Below are positions 40,050-49,177 of a stretch of DNA of 64,000 nucleotides, piece after piece. How positions within the stretch are numbered: position 1 is the stretch's first letter; the number at the start of each line of letters is the position of its first letter. This stretch comes from Spirochaetota bacterium (GTDB lineage: Bacteria; Spirochaetota; Spirochaetia; Treponematales; UBA12059). Both the position numbers and the translations under genes were made by a program. The notes beneath the pieces were generated by a model. It was given only the letters and a program-made list of their open reading frames with translations, had not been told where the DNA came from and searched no databases. The stretch is taken from NCBI GenBank assembly GCA_026398615.1, contig JAPLSN010000021.1, positions 124,001-188,000 of the forward strand. The letters are read 5' to 3'.

Positions 40050-40261
40050 TATACTGGCCATGTGAATTCGTTCCGGACTGCCGGTTTTGCCGCCGCACCG
40101 TGTGCAACAGGTGAGTCGCGTTACGGTATCTACCCGGAAAGAATGCGCTCAAGATGGTTTGAACGGCCAGGAATTGCCCGTTTCGCACTGCTGGATGGAG
40201 AAAGGCTCACGCGTATGGGGCTTCCGCATCGGTAAATGAGGGCAGTCGGGTCGTATTTGAA

Positions 40262-40289
40262 TTGACAGATTTCCAGACCTCTATACAAT
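40262..40289 (+). promoter_or_regulatory. Sigma70-type promoter candidate for the molybdenum hydroxylase/BMP operon
   Basis: TTGACA, 16-bp spacer, TACAAT, 36 bp upstream of the first ATG. Confidence 0.55.
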
Positions 40290-40324
40290 AATATATACAA
40301 ATTTCGGCTCAAGGAAGGTCGATT

Positions 40325-42652
40325 ATGGACTTCACGTATGTCGGAAAGGATTTTCAGCGTCCTGATGCACTCGAAAAGGCCCAGGGCAAGTCGATCTATA
40401 TCGACGATATTCGCCTTCCTGGAATGCTTCACGCCGAGATACTTCGACCCGAATATGCCCACGCGAAAATAATCTCCATCGATACCAGGGCGGCTGAAGC
40501 CTGTGAAGGCGTCGTGGCCGTCGTAACCGGCGCGAACTGTCCCTACAGCTACGGCGACAATATCCGCGACCTGATTCCAATGGCCGTCACGAAGGTCCGG
40601 TATATCGGGGAGCCGGTTGCCGCGGTGATCGCGGAATCCCGCTACCAGGCGGTTGAAGCCATGAAAAAGATCATCGTGAAATACAAGCCGCTTCCCGTCT
40701 ACGTCGACGCTCTCGAGGCGATGAAGCCCGGTGCGACCCTCATCCAGGAGCAGAATGGGGAAATCTGGCATCTTCCCCACATACACCCCGTTCCCGGTAC
40801 GAACATCGCTGGACATTATGTCCTCAGGAAGGGTGATTTCGAAAAGGCCCTCGCCGAGGCCGATTATGTCGTCGAGGGCGAATTCGACTATCCCTTCGGT
40901 TCCAGCGCGGCGATCGAAACCCATGGAGCGATAGTCTGGTTCCAGAACGACGGCAAGATCGATTGCTGGTCCAGCTCCATCTGTCCCTTCATCATTCGTG
41001 AAGACCTTGCGAACACCTACGGAGTGCCGATCTCCGACGTCAGGGTCAGGATTCCCGAGATCGGCGGATGCTTCGGATACAAGTCCGACATCACCATCGA
41101 ACAGACCGTCGCCTGGATCGCGAGCCACGCGAGGGGCCGTCCCGTCAAATGGATCGCATCGAGAAAAGCCGACCTGGAGAGCACGCTCATCGGGCACGGC
41201 ATCCGGACGAGGATGAAGATCGCCGCCCGCAGGGACGGGATCTTTCTCGGTCTGCAGACCCGCTCATACCTCTCCACGGGTGCATACGCCGACACCGGCA
41301 TCAACATCTCCCATGGGGCGACCCACAACTCAACGGGACCGTATGTCTTCGACAATTGCGATCTTCAGGGTTATTCCGTATATACGAACACGCCGCCGGT
41401 CGGAGCCTACCGCGGTTACGGCCACCAGGAAGCCCTCTTCGCCACGGAGCGCATCGTCGACATGTTGGCGCGGAAAATGGGGATCGATCCCTTCGTCCTT
41501 CGCGAGAAGAACTACATGCGTCCGGGTTCGATAAACGCCCTCGGTGAAAAAATGTATATGGCGAACGGAAGCGTCATGGACTGCGCCCGCAAGGTCCGGG
41601 AAGCGATTTTTCGCGGGGGGAAACCGACCGAAGACGAGCGGTATTTCTACGGCCGAGGATTCGCGGCGGTGATGAAATCCCCGAAGGGCGCGCCCAATCA
41701 GACGAAGGGCTGCTACCTCAAGCTCAACAAGGACGGGAGCGCCACCGTGACGATCGGCGGTGCCGAGGTGGGCCAGGGGCTCAGGACCGTCGTGCAGCAG
41801 ATCTGCGGCGAAGCCCTGAAGATTCCACCCCACAAGGTCAGGGTCAACTTCGAGATCGATACCCTGTATTCTCCCTACGAGTGGCAGACCATCGGGAGCA
41901 TGTTCACCACGATGGGCGGCAGGGCGATCCTTCGAGCCGCCGATCGGGTTATCGCCATCCTGAAAAAGAACGCATCATACGCGTTGCGCTGCGATGAGGA
42001 CTTCCTCGAATACGACGGACAATGGCTCTACGTGAAAAGCGATCCCGATTGCCGCGTGGCTGTCCGCGACGTGGCCCAGGGCTATATGCTGGAAGACGGC
42101 AGGACGGTTGGTGAATTGGCCCAGGCGACCAGCGATGCCCGACTTCCACGCTATTCGGGCTTCGATCAGAACGGGCAGGGCGGTGCCGGAGTCTCCTACA
42201 CCTTCGGCGCGCAGGGTTGCGAACTCAGGATCGAAAAGAGTACGGGGAAGGTTACGATCGATCACTTCGCGTCGAGCTTCGACGTCGGCAAGGTCATCAG
42301 TCCCCGCCAGATCCGCGGGCAGGTGGCGGGGGGCGTCCTCATGGCCATCGGGGCGACCCTCTACGAAAAGCTGGAAATTGGCGCCGACGGGAAAATCGCC
42401 AACCCCCATTTCGGGAAATATCACCTGCCGACGGCGAGCGAAGCCCCGGGACGACAAACGATCGAGTTCGTCGAGAATCCCGATGTGGTCGGTCCCTTCG
42501 GGTCGCGGGGCATCGGCGAACATCCCGTCCTCGGTGTGGCCCCCGCGATCCTGAACGCGATTCATGACGCCATCGGAATAGAGTTCACCGATATTCCGGT
42601 GACGCCGGCCCGGATACTGGACGCACTCAAGAACAGGGAGATGCGGAAATGA
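40325..42652 (+). CDS. Xanthine dehydrogenase-family molybdopterin-binding subunit
   Basis: DFTYVGKDFQRPDALEKAQGKSIYIDDI..., GAYRGYGHQEALFATERIVDMLARKMGIDPFVLREKN, GGAEVGQGLRTVVQQI. Confidence 0.92.
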   Translation: MDFTYVGKDFQRPDALEKAQGKSIYIDDIRLPGMLHAEILRPEYAHAKIISIDTRAAEACEGVVAVVTGANCPYSYGDNIRDLIPMAVTKVRYIGEPVAAVIAESRYQAVEAMKKIIVKYKPLPVYVDALEAMKPGATLIQEQNGEIWHLPHIHPVPGTNIAGHYVLRKGDFEKALAEADYVVEGEFDYPFGSSAAIETHGAIVWFQNDGKIDCWSSSICPFIIREDLANTYGVPISDVRVRIPEIGGCFGYKSDITIEQTVAWIASHARGRPVKWIASRKADLESTLIGHGIRTRMKIAARRDGIFLGLQTRSYLSTGAYADTGINISHGATHNSTGPYVFDNCDLQGYSVYTNTPPVGAYRGYGHQEALFATERIVDMLARKMGIDPFVLREKNYMRPGSINALGEKMYMANGSVMDCARKVREAIFRGGKPTEDERYFYGRGFAAVMKSPKGAPNQTKGCYLKLNKDGSATVTIGGAEVGQGLRTVVQQICGEALKIPPHKVRVNFEIDTLYSPYEWQTIGSMFTTMGGRAILRAADRVIAILKKNASYALRCDEDFLEYDGQWLYVKSDPDCRVAVRDVAQGYMLEDGRTVGELAQATSDARLPRYSGFDQNGQGGAGVSYTFGAQGCELRIEKSTGKVTIDHFASSFDVGKVISPRQIRGQVAGGVLMAIGATLYEKLEIGADGKIANPHFGKYHLPTASEAPGRQTIEFVENPDVVGPFGSRGIGEHPVLGVAPAILNAIHDAIGIEFTDIPVTPARILDALKNREMRK

Positions 42653-43128
42653 GCGAACGTATCAATTTCAGGCTGAACGGGCGGGACGTTTCCGTTGAAA
42701 TTGACCGGGCCAAAATGCTTCTCGAGATCCTTCGCGAGGATCTTGAAATGACGGGAACGAAATGCGGTTGCGACAACGGCGTCTGCGGCTCATGTGTCGT
42801 GGTGGTCGATGGAAGGGCGGTAAAAAGCTGTCTGCATCCTTCGAAGAAACTCGAAGGTGCCGAGGTTCTCACGATCGAGGGTCTCAGTCTCAATTCCATT
42901 CATCCCATCCAGAAGGCCCTTGTAGACGCGGGAGCCGTGCAATGCGGCTACTGCACACCCGGGATCGTCATGGAGCTTCATGCCCTCTTCGCTTCGAACC
43001 CGGGCGCCGATGATGCGGAAATCATGAAGGCCCTCGACCGGCACCTCTGCAGGTGCACCGGCTACGAAACCATCATCGAAGGGGCAAAGGCGGCGCGGAT
43101 GCAGCTCTCCATGGCCGGGAAACATTAG
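42649..43128 (+). CDS. Molybdenum hydroxylase 2Fe-2S subunit
   Basis: GTKCGCDNGVCGSCVVVVDGRAVKSC and QCGYCTPGIVM...LDRHLCRCTGYETIIEGAKAA. Confidence 0.95.
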   Translation: MSERINFRLNGRDVSVEIDRAKMLLEILREDLEMTGTKCGCDNGVCGSCVVVVDGRAVKSCLHPSKKLEGAEVLTIEGLSLNSIHPIQKALVDAGAVQCGYCTPGIVMELHALFASNPGADDAEIMKALDRHLCRCTGYETIIEGAKAARMQLSMAGKH

Positions 43129-43182
43129 TCGACATCATTGTCAGGCAACATATCGCTACATCGGAACCCAAGGAGGGTGCCA

Positions 43183-44169
43183 ATGAAGAAGGTCATGTGT
43201 CTCGTCATGGTCGGAATACTGTGTTGCGTCACGGTATTCTCTCAAGCAGCGGGTAAAAAGCAATTCCAGATTGCCGCCATTTTCCAGACCTCGATCGAGG
43301 AGCCCTGGGACGGAGCGATCCACCAGGCCTGCCAGAAGGTCGCGAAGGAACTCAATCTGAAATACGAGTACTCGGAGGGGGTCGCGGCCGCGGATTTCGA
43401 AAAGGTCGTGCGGGAATACTCTGAGCGCGGTTTCGACTTCATAGTCGGTGACGCCTTCCTGGCGGGCGAAGAACCCTCCCGGAGGGCCGCAAAGGATTAT
43501 CCGAAAATCGCCTACGCCTTCGGTTCCGAATTCAGTCCTCAAGCGCCCAATTATTCCGTCTTCGACAACTGGATACACGAGCCTGCCTACCTCAGCGGCG
43601 TGATAGCCGGAATGATGACGAAAACCAACACCCTCGGCATCGTCGCTGCCATTCCGATACCTGAGGTGAACCGACTCGCGAACGCCTTCAAGAAGGGCGC
43701 CCTCTCGGTAAATCCAAGGGTCAAGGTCAAGATCACCTATATCGGATCCTGGTTCGATCCTCCGAAGGCCAAGGAAGCGGCTGTCGCCATGATCGAAGGC
43801 GGGGCCGACTACCTGTTCGCCGAAAGGTTCGGCGTTTTTGAGGCGGCGAAAGAAGCGAAGGTCTTCGCCTTCGGCAACATGGCCGATCAGAATTCCCTCG
43901 CCCCCGACGTCGTCGTCACCAGCTGCGTCTGGGACATGTATCCCCTGATCCGCAAGAGCGTGGATGCCATCCGGAACGGCAGCTGGTCCGCGAAGAATCT
44001 CAAGGATTGGTCGATGATGGCGGCGAAGGGCTCCTATCTCGCATCCTATCATGGCTTCGATGCCAAGCTGCCCGTGAAGGTGAAGACGGCGGTTTCCGAC
44101 CTCACCAAGAAGATCATGAATGGCTCCTTCACAGTTCCCGTAATAGAGACGGAACTCGTATCGGACTAG
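43183..44169 (+). CDS. BMP-family ABC transporter substrate-binding protein
   Basis: Signal MKKVMCLVMVGILCCVTVFSQA; FQTSIEEPWDGAIHQAC, VVREYSERGFDFIVGDAF, HEPAYLSGVIAGMMTKTNTLGIVAAIPIPEVNRLANAFKKGA. Confidence 0.92.
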   Translation: MKKVMCLVMVGILCCVTVFSQAAGKKQFQIAAIFQTSIEEPWDGAIHQACQKVAKELNLKYEYSEGVAAADFEKVVREYSERGFDFIVGDAFLAGEEPSRRAAKDYPKIAYAFGSEFSPQAPNYSVFDNWIHEPAYLSGVIAGMMTKTNTLGIVAAIPIPEVNRLANAFKKGALSVNPRVKVKITYIGSWFDPPKAKEAAVAMIEGGADYLFAERFGVFEAAKEAKVFAFGNMADQNSLAPDVVVTSCVWDMYPLIRKSVDAIRNGSWSAKNLKDWSMMAAKGSYLASYHGFDAKLPVKVKTAVSDLTKKIMNGSFTVPVIETELVSD

Positions 44170-44181
44170 GCGGGACCCCCG

Positions 44182-44225
44182 AAAAAGGGCCGGCTCCCGG
44201 CATTGCGGCGGCCGGCCTTTTGTTT
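44182..44225 (+). terminator. Hairpin with U-rich tail between BMP gene and ATPase gene; terminator/attenuator candidate
   Basis: AAAAAGGGCCGGC ... GCCGGCCTTTTGTTT stem-loop in the intergenic gap. Confidence 0.6.
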
Positions 44226-44278
44226 CCTCATTCCGGGAAAACGGAGGTGGATCTCTGGACAGGCAACCCGTCATCGAA

Positions 44279-45760
44279 ATGGTCGACATCACGAAGCGTT
44301 TCGTCGATGTAGTCGCCAACGACAAGGTCAGTTTTTCGCTCTTCCCGAACGAGGTTTGCGCCCTCCTGGGCGAGAACGGAGCCGGCAAGACGACTCTCAT
44401 GAACATCCTCTTCGGGTATTACCTATGCGACTCGGGTGAAATTCGGATCTACGGCAGGATTGTCCGTCTCGGTTCGCCGAAGGACGCGATCGCCCACGGC
44501 ATCTCGATGATCCATCAGCATTTTACGCTCGTGCCGAGCCAGTCCGTGCTCGAAAACGCGATGATAGGCGTCGAGGGCGGATTCTTCCTTGACAAAAAAA
44601 AGGCGCGGAAGCGCCTCCTCGAGATCGAAAAACAGTTCGGGCTCGACCTCGATCCGGATGCGATGGCCTTCACCCTCACCATAGGGCAGCAGCAGAAGCT
44701 CGAAATTCTGAAGGCGCTCTACCGCGAGGCGAAAATTCTCATCATGGACGAGCCGACGGCCGTCCTCGCCCCGATCGAAACCAGGGAGCTCTTCGCGACG
44801 CTGCGCACCCTTGTCGATAATGGGCGCTCGGTCGTCTTCATTTCGCACAAGCTCAACGAGGTCATGGAGATCTCCGACCGCATCCTTGTCCTCCGCGAAG
44901 GCAAAAACGTCGCCGAACGCAAGAAATCGGAGACGAGGGTCCAGGAGCTTGCGAGCCTGATGGTCGGAAGGGAGATTCTCGAAAGCCTCCAGTGTTCGGA
45001 CAGCGCTGCGGGCAATACTGTTCTCCAATTGAAGAATCTCCGCGTCCGCAATTCCAAGGGAGTGGTGGCCCTCGACGGATTCAGTCTCGATCTCCGGGAA
45101 AGGGAGATCGTCGGGATAGCGGGGGTTTCGGGCAATGGCCAGACCGAACTTTCCGAGCTGCTTTTCGGTATCCGTCGGCCCGAGGAGGGAAGCATCGTCC
45201 TGGACGGAAAGGAGGTCCCGGGGGGATCGCCCTCCGCGATGATACGGGCGGGAATGGCGAGAATTCCCGAAGATCGGATAAGTACCGGCGTATGCATGGA
45301 CCTCTCCGTCATGGACAACATGATCCTCGTCGACCACTGTCGGGAACCCTTCTCGAAACTGGGCCTGATCAACGGACGGGAAATACGGTCCTGGGTCCTG
45401 GATCGGGTGAGGGATTTCCAGGTCAAGACGGATGGTGTGGATGCCCCCGTGAAAAGTCTGTCCGGAGGGAATCTCCAGAAGGTCATCCTGGCGAGGGAAC
45501 TGGCCGGCCAACCCAAGATCATCATCGCCTGCCAACCGACCCGCGGCCTCGACGTCGGCGCGATGGAATACGTCCATCAAGCCATCCTCAGGCAGAAGGA
45601 GCGGGGCGCGGGAATCCTGCTCATATCCGACGATCTCGATGAGGTGCTTCTACTCTGCGACCGCGTTATCGTGATCTATGAGGGAAGGATCATGGGAGAA
45701 CTGTGTTCCGACGGCATCGATCGGGAACGTATCGGACTGTGGATGAGCGGAGTGGCGTAA
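44279..45760 (+). CDS. ABC transporter ATP-binding protein (BMP/nucleoside type, two ABC domains)
   Basis: LLGENGAGKTTLMNILFGYY, LTIGQQQKLEILKALYREAKILIMDEPTA, second domain GVSGNGQTELSELLFG and SGGNLQKVILAREL. Confidence 0.95.
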   Translation: MVDITKRFVDVVANDKVSFSLFPNEVCALLGENGAGKTTLMNILFGYYLCDSGEIRIYGRIVRLGSPKDAIAHGISMIHQHFTLVPSQSVLENAMIGVEGGFFLDKKKARKRLLEIEKQFGLDLDPDAMAFTLTIGQQQKLEILKALYREAKILIMDEPTAVLAPIETRELFATLRTLVDNGRSVVFISHKLNEVMEISDRILVLREGKNVAERKKSETRVQELASLMVGREILESLQCSDSAAGNTVLQLKNLRVRNSKGVVALDGFSLDLREREIVGIAGVSGNGQTELSELLFGIRRPEEGSIVLDGKEVPGGSPSAMIRAGMARIPEDRISTGVCMDLSVMDNMILVDHCREPFSKLGLINGREIRSWVLDRVRDFQVKTDGVDAPVKSLSGGNLQKVILARELAGQPKIIIACQPTRGLDVGAMEYVHQAILRQKERGAGILLISDDLDEVLLLCDRVIVIYEGRIMGELCSDGIDRERIGLWMSGVA

Positions 45761-46749
45761 TGGTGGGCCTGAGCATCGTAAGACGACAAACCCTTCCCCC
45801 CTGGGCAGAGATCCTTCTTCCCGTCGCCGCTATCTTCGCGACCCTGATCATCGGAGCCCTTCCGATAGTTCTCGCGGGGGGCAACCTTTTCAAGGCATAT
45901 TCCAGTCTGGTCTATGGAGCCCTCGGAACCCGCTTCAACCTCCTGGAAACCCTCGTCAAGGCGAGTCCCCTCATCCTTACCGGGCTCGCGGTCTCCTTCG
46001 CCTTCCGTGCCCGCTTCTGGAACATCGGCGCGGAGGGGCAGCTTTTCGCGGGAGCCATCGCCGCGACCGCGGTGGGCGTCTATGGAACGGCTCTTCCTTC
46101 CTGGCTCGTCATCCCCGCCTGCATCGTGTCCGGTTTCATCGCCGGGGGCCTCTGGGCCGTCCTCCCCGCCTTCCTGAAAACGAAGCTCAAGGTCGACGAC
46201 GTTGTCACGACCCTCCTCCTGAATTACGTCATGATCCACGTCATGGGCTTCCTCCTCTACGGACCGATGCAGGCTGCCGGTTCCTCGTGGCCGCGATCGG
46301 AACCGATCATGGACGCGGCGCATTACCCGATACTGCTCCCGCGTTCCCGCCTGCATCTTGGCCTGGTGATCGCGATCGTCATGGTTCTCGCCATCTGGTT
46401 CATCAATGCGCGGACGGTCTTCGGGTATCGCTCGAAATGCGTCGGGGTGAACATCAATGCCGCCCATTTCAGCGGAGTAAACACAGACATGACGATCCTG
46501 AAAACAGCCCTCATCTCCGGGGGCCTGGCCGGGCTTGCGGGCGTCGGCGAAGTCTGCGCCATCCACTACCATCTTCTCATGGACATCTCCCCCGGCTATG
46601 GATATACGGGGATCGTCATCGCCATGCTCGGCAACCTTCATCCAGTCGGAGTGGCCCTGTCCGCTTTCTTCTTCAGCTGTATCAGCATCGGGTCGCAGAC
46701 GATGAGCAGGATGGCGGGGATTCCCGTCTACATCGAGGGCGTGATCTAG
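45760..46749 (+). CDS. ABC transporter permease (BMP type), apparently truncated by in-frame TAG at 46747-46749
   Basis: Conserved permease (KLKVDDVVTTLLLNYVM, GVNINAAHFSGVNT); the frame after TAG continues GIALMVMLAALLFKEYRIRWTRT* to 46821. Confidence 0.9.
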   Translation: MVGLSIVRRQTLPPWAEILLPVAAIFATLIIGALPIVLAGGNLFKAYSSLVYGALGTRFNLLETLVKASPLILTGLAVSFAFRARFWNIGAEGQLFAGAIAATAVGVYGTALPSWLVIPACIVSGFIAGGLWAVLPAFLKTKLKVDDVVTTLLLNYVMIHVMGFLLYGPMQAAGSSWPRSEPIMDAAHYPILLPRSRLHLGLVIAIVMVLAIWFINARTVFGYRSKCVGVNINAAHFSGVNTDMTILKTALISGGLAGLAGVGEVCAIHYHLLMDISPGYGYTGIVIAMLGNLHPVGVALSAFFFSCISIGSQTMSRMAGIPVYIEGVI

Positions 46750-46817
46750 GGCATCGCCCTGATGGTCATGCTGGCGGCTCTTCTCTTCAAGGAATATCGA
46801 ATAAGGTGGACCAGGAC

Positions 46818-47768
46818 ATGATGGCTGACATCTTTTCGGCCTCGTTCATCACGGGCCTGATCGGCGCGACCCTGCGGATGTCCACCCCCATCATTCTCGC
46901 CACACTTGGGGAAATCATCACGGAACGCGCAGGTGTCCTTAATCTCGGAATCGAAGGCATCATGCTTTTCGGGGCCGCGTCGGGCTTCCTCGCCACCCTG
47001 GCCACCGGCAATCTGTGGTTCGGAATCCTGATGGCTGCCCTGAGCGGGGTCCTGCTCGCCCTCCTCATGTCCTTCCTGGCCGTGAATCTCGGCCTGAGCC
47101 AGCATGTGGCGGGGCTCGGCATCACTATTTTTGCGAGTGGGCTCGCGATGTTCATTTACCGCAAGGCCGTCGGTTCGCCCGTCGTGCCACCGACAGTCCA
47201 TCCCTTCTCCCCCCTCGCCATTCCCTTCCTCTCCGATATCCCCTTTATCGGCGAGAGCTTTTTCAAACAGTATTTCCTTACCTACATCACCTGGGCGCTG
47301 ATCCCCCTCGTTTCGATCTTCCTTTTCAGGACCCGCTTCGGTCTCCGGATCCGCACCATGGGGCAGAATCCCTTCGCAGCGGATACCGTGGGGGTAAACG
47401 TCAATCGCACAAGGACCATCTGCCTCGCGATCGGCGGCGCCTTATTCGGCGTAGCGGGAGCATTCCTGACGCTCGCGCACCAGAACATGTTCCTCATCGA
47501 CGTGGTGGGCGGACGCGGATGGATCGCGATCGCCATGACCATCTTCGGGAACTGGAATCCCCTCATGGGAAGCCTGGGCGGCCTGATGTTCGGGTTCCTC
47601 GACGCGCTTCAGCTTCGTCTCCAGAGCGTCGGCATCCACCTGCCGATCCACGTTTTCCTGATGATTCCCTATCTCATGACCATCGTCGCCCTCGTCGGCG
47701 TCTCGAGGAAAGCCACGGTGCCTGCCGGTTTGCTGAAACCATACAGGCGCGAGGAAAAGGGTGGCTAA
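46818..47768 (+). CDS. ABC transporter permease (BMP type)
   Basis: MMADIFSASFITGLIGATLRMSTPIILATLGEIITERAGVLNLGIEGIMLFGA, characteristic of the second BMP-system permease. Confidence 0.93.
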   Translation: MMADIFSASFITGLIGATLRMSTPIILATLGEIITERAGVLNLGIEGIMLFGAASGFLATLATGNLWFGILMAALSGVLLALLMSFLAVNLGLSQHVAGLGITIFASGLAMFIYRKAVGSPVVPPTVHPFSPLAIPFLSDIPFIGESFFKQYFLTYITWALIPLVSIFLFRTRFGLRIRTMGQNPFAADTVGVNVNRTRTICLAIGGALFGVAGAFLTLAHQNMFLIDVVGGRGWIAIAMTIFGNWNPLMGSLGGLMFGFLDALQLRLQSVGIHLPIHVFLMIPYLMTIVALVGVSRKATVPAGLLKPYRREEKGG

Positions 47769-47778
47769 TGAGGCATAC

Positions 47779-47925
47779 ATGATGAAGCGTTCGCGACGTC
47801 AGGGGCGAACGCCCATCGCAGGCTACAGCCTCATCACGGAGTACGTTCATGCTTGGCATGAACGCCTCAATGTAAAGGCTTGGCAGAAAAGATCGCCGGA
47901 AGACATTGCAGAGAGGAGGTGTTGA
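47779..47925 (+). CDS. Small ORF (48 aa) between permease and amidohydrolase; hypothetical
   Basis: MMKRSRRQGRTPIAGYSLITEYVHAWHERLNVKAWQKRSPEDIAERRC*; stop codon directly abuts the next ATG. No homology known to me. Confidence 0.3.
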   Translation: MMKRSRRQGRTPIAGYSLITEYVHAWHERLNVKAWQKRSPEDIAERRC

Positions 47926-49131
47926 ATGAAGGCAGACATTATCGTGCGGAATGCGCTCATGCGGAATTCCGGGGGAAAGGCTGTGGACATCGCGATCTCC
48001 GACGGGAAGGTGGTCAGGATCGCCCCGAACATCAGGGAAGATGCCGGGGAAATCGTCGATGCGGGCGGCAATCTCGCGACGGAATCCTTCGTCAACGGGC
48101 ACCTCCACCTATGCAAGGTATATACCCTCGAAATGGTCGGCATGGACGCGCTTTCCTCATACACCAGCGGCTCGATGGGAGGGGCGATGACCGCCATCGA
48201 GCAGGCCGCGAAGGTGAAGGAAAACTATGACGAAAAATGGATCATCAAGAACGTGCGCAAGGCCCTGGATCTCGCTGTCCGCTTCGGCAATACCCATATC
48301 CGCGCCTTCGCCGATACCGACACCAAGGCGAAGCTCGAGGGAGTGAAGGCCCTCCTCAAGGCACGCGAGGAATACAGGGACCGGGTTGAGATACAGGTCG
48401 TCGCCTTTCCGCAGGACGGCGTCGTCCGGGACCCCGGCGCCGAAGACTATATTCGCCAGGCCCTGGAACTCGGCGCGGACGTCGTCGGCGGCATCCCCTG
48501 GATTGAGTACACGGACGAGGACGCGCAGGAGCACATCGACCGGATGTTCGCACTCGCCAGGGAGTATGACAAGGACGTGTCGATGCTCATCGACGATGCC
48601 GGCGATGCGGGTCTTCGTACCCTCGAGATGCTCGTCAAGAAGACCATCAAGGAAGGATGGCAAGGCAGGGTGACCTGCCAGCACGCACGGGCGATGGCCC
48701 TCTATCCCGAACCCTACTACAGGAAAATCGAGCATCTCCTCAAGGAAGGTCGGGTCGGACTCGTGAGCGATCCCCAGACCGGCCCCCTCTATGCCCGGGT
48801 CAGGAACCTTTACGATGCCGGCGTGGCCGTCGCCTTGGGCCAGGACGACATCGCCGATGCCTACTATCCCTTCGGAAGGAACAACATGCTCGAGGTTGCC
48901 TTCCTCGCAGCCCACCTCATGTGGATGACGACTTTCCATGATATGAATATCCTCTATGATCTCATCACGACGAACGCGGCGAAGGCTCTCGGGATTCGGG
49001 ATTTCAGCCTGGCCGAAGGTCATCCAGCGAATATCGTCGTCCTGAACGCGAAGAGCGAATGGGAGGCCATCTGGAGCCACGAGGCTCCGCGTACCGTCAT
49101 CAAAAACGGAAAAAACATAACCCTGCCTTGA
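47926..49131 (+). CDS. Amidohydrolase (cytosine deaminase-like)
   Basis: MKADIIVRNALMRNSGGKAVDIAISDGKVVRIAPNI...; NGHLHLCKVY; TCQHARAMALYP; ALGQDDIADAYYPFG; LAEGHPANIVVLNAKS. Confidence 0.87.
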   Translation: MKADIIVRNALMRNSGGKAVDIAISDGKVVRIAPNIREDAGEIVDAGGNLATESFVNGHLHLCKVYTLEMVGMDALSSYTSGSMGGAMTAIEQAAKVKENYDEKWIIKNVRKALDLAVRFGNTHIRAFADTDTKAKLEGVKALLKAREEYRDRVEIQVVAFPQDGVVRDPGAEDYIRQALELGADVVGGIPWIEYTDEDAQEHIDRMFALAREYDKDVSMLIDDAGDAGLRTLEMLVKKTIKEGWQGRVTCQHARAMALYPEPYYRKIEHLLKEGRVGLVSDPQTGPLYARVRNLYDAGVAVALGQDDIADAYYPFGRNNMLEVAFLAAHLMWMTTFHDMNILYDLITTNAAKALGIRDFSLAEGHPANIVVLNAKSEWEAIWSHEAPRTVIKNGKNITLP

Positions 49132-49177
49132 AGAACCTGCGCACGGGACGACAGGTAGAAGAAAAATGTTCCGGCGG

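Noticed and set aside
40060-40320. Possible riboswitch (purine or Moco) upstream of the molybdenum hydroxylase
   Set aside because: Could not recognise any conserved core by eye; would need a covariance-model search.
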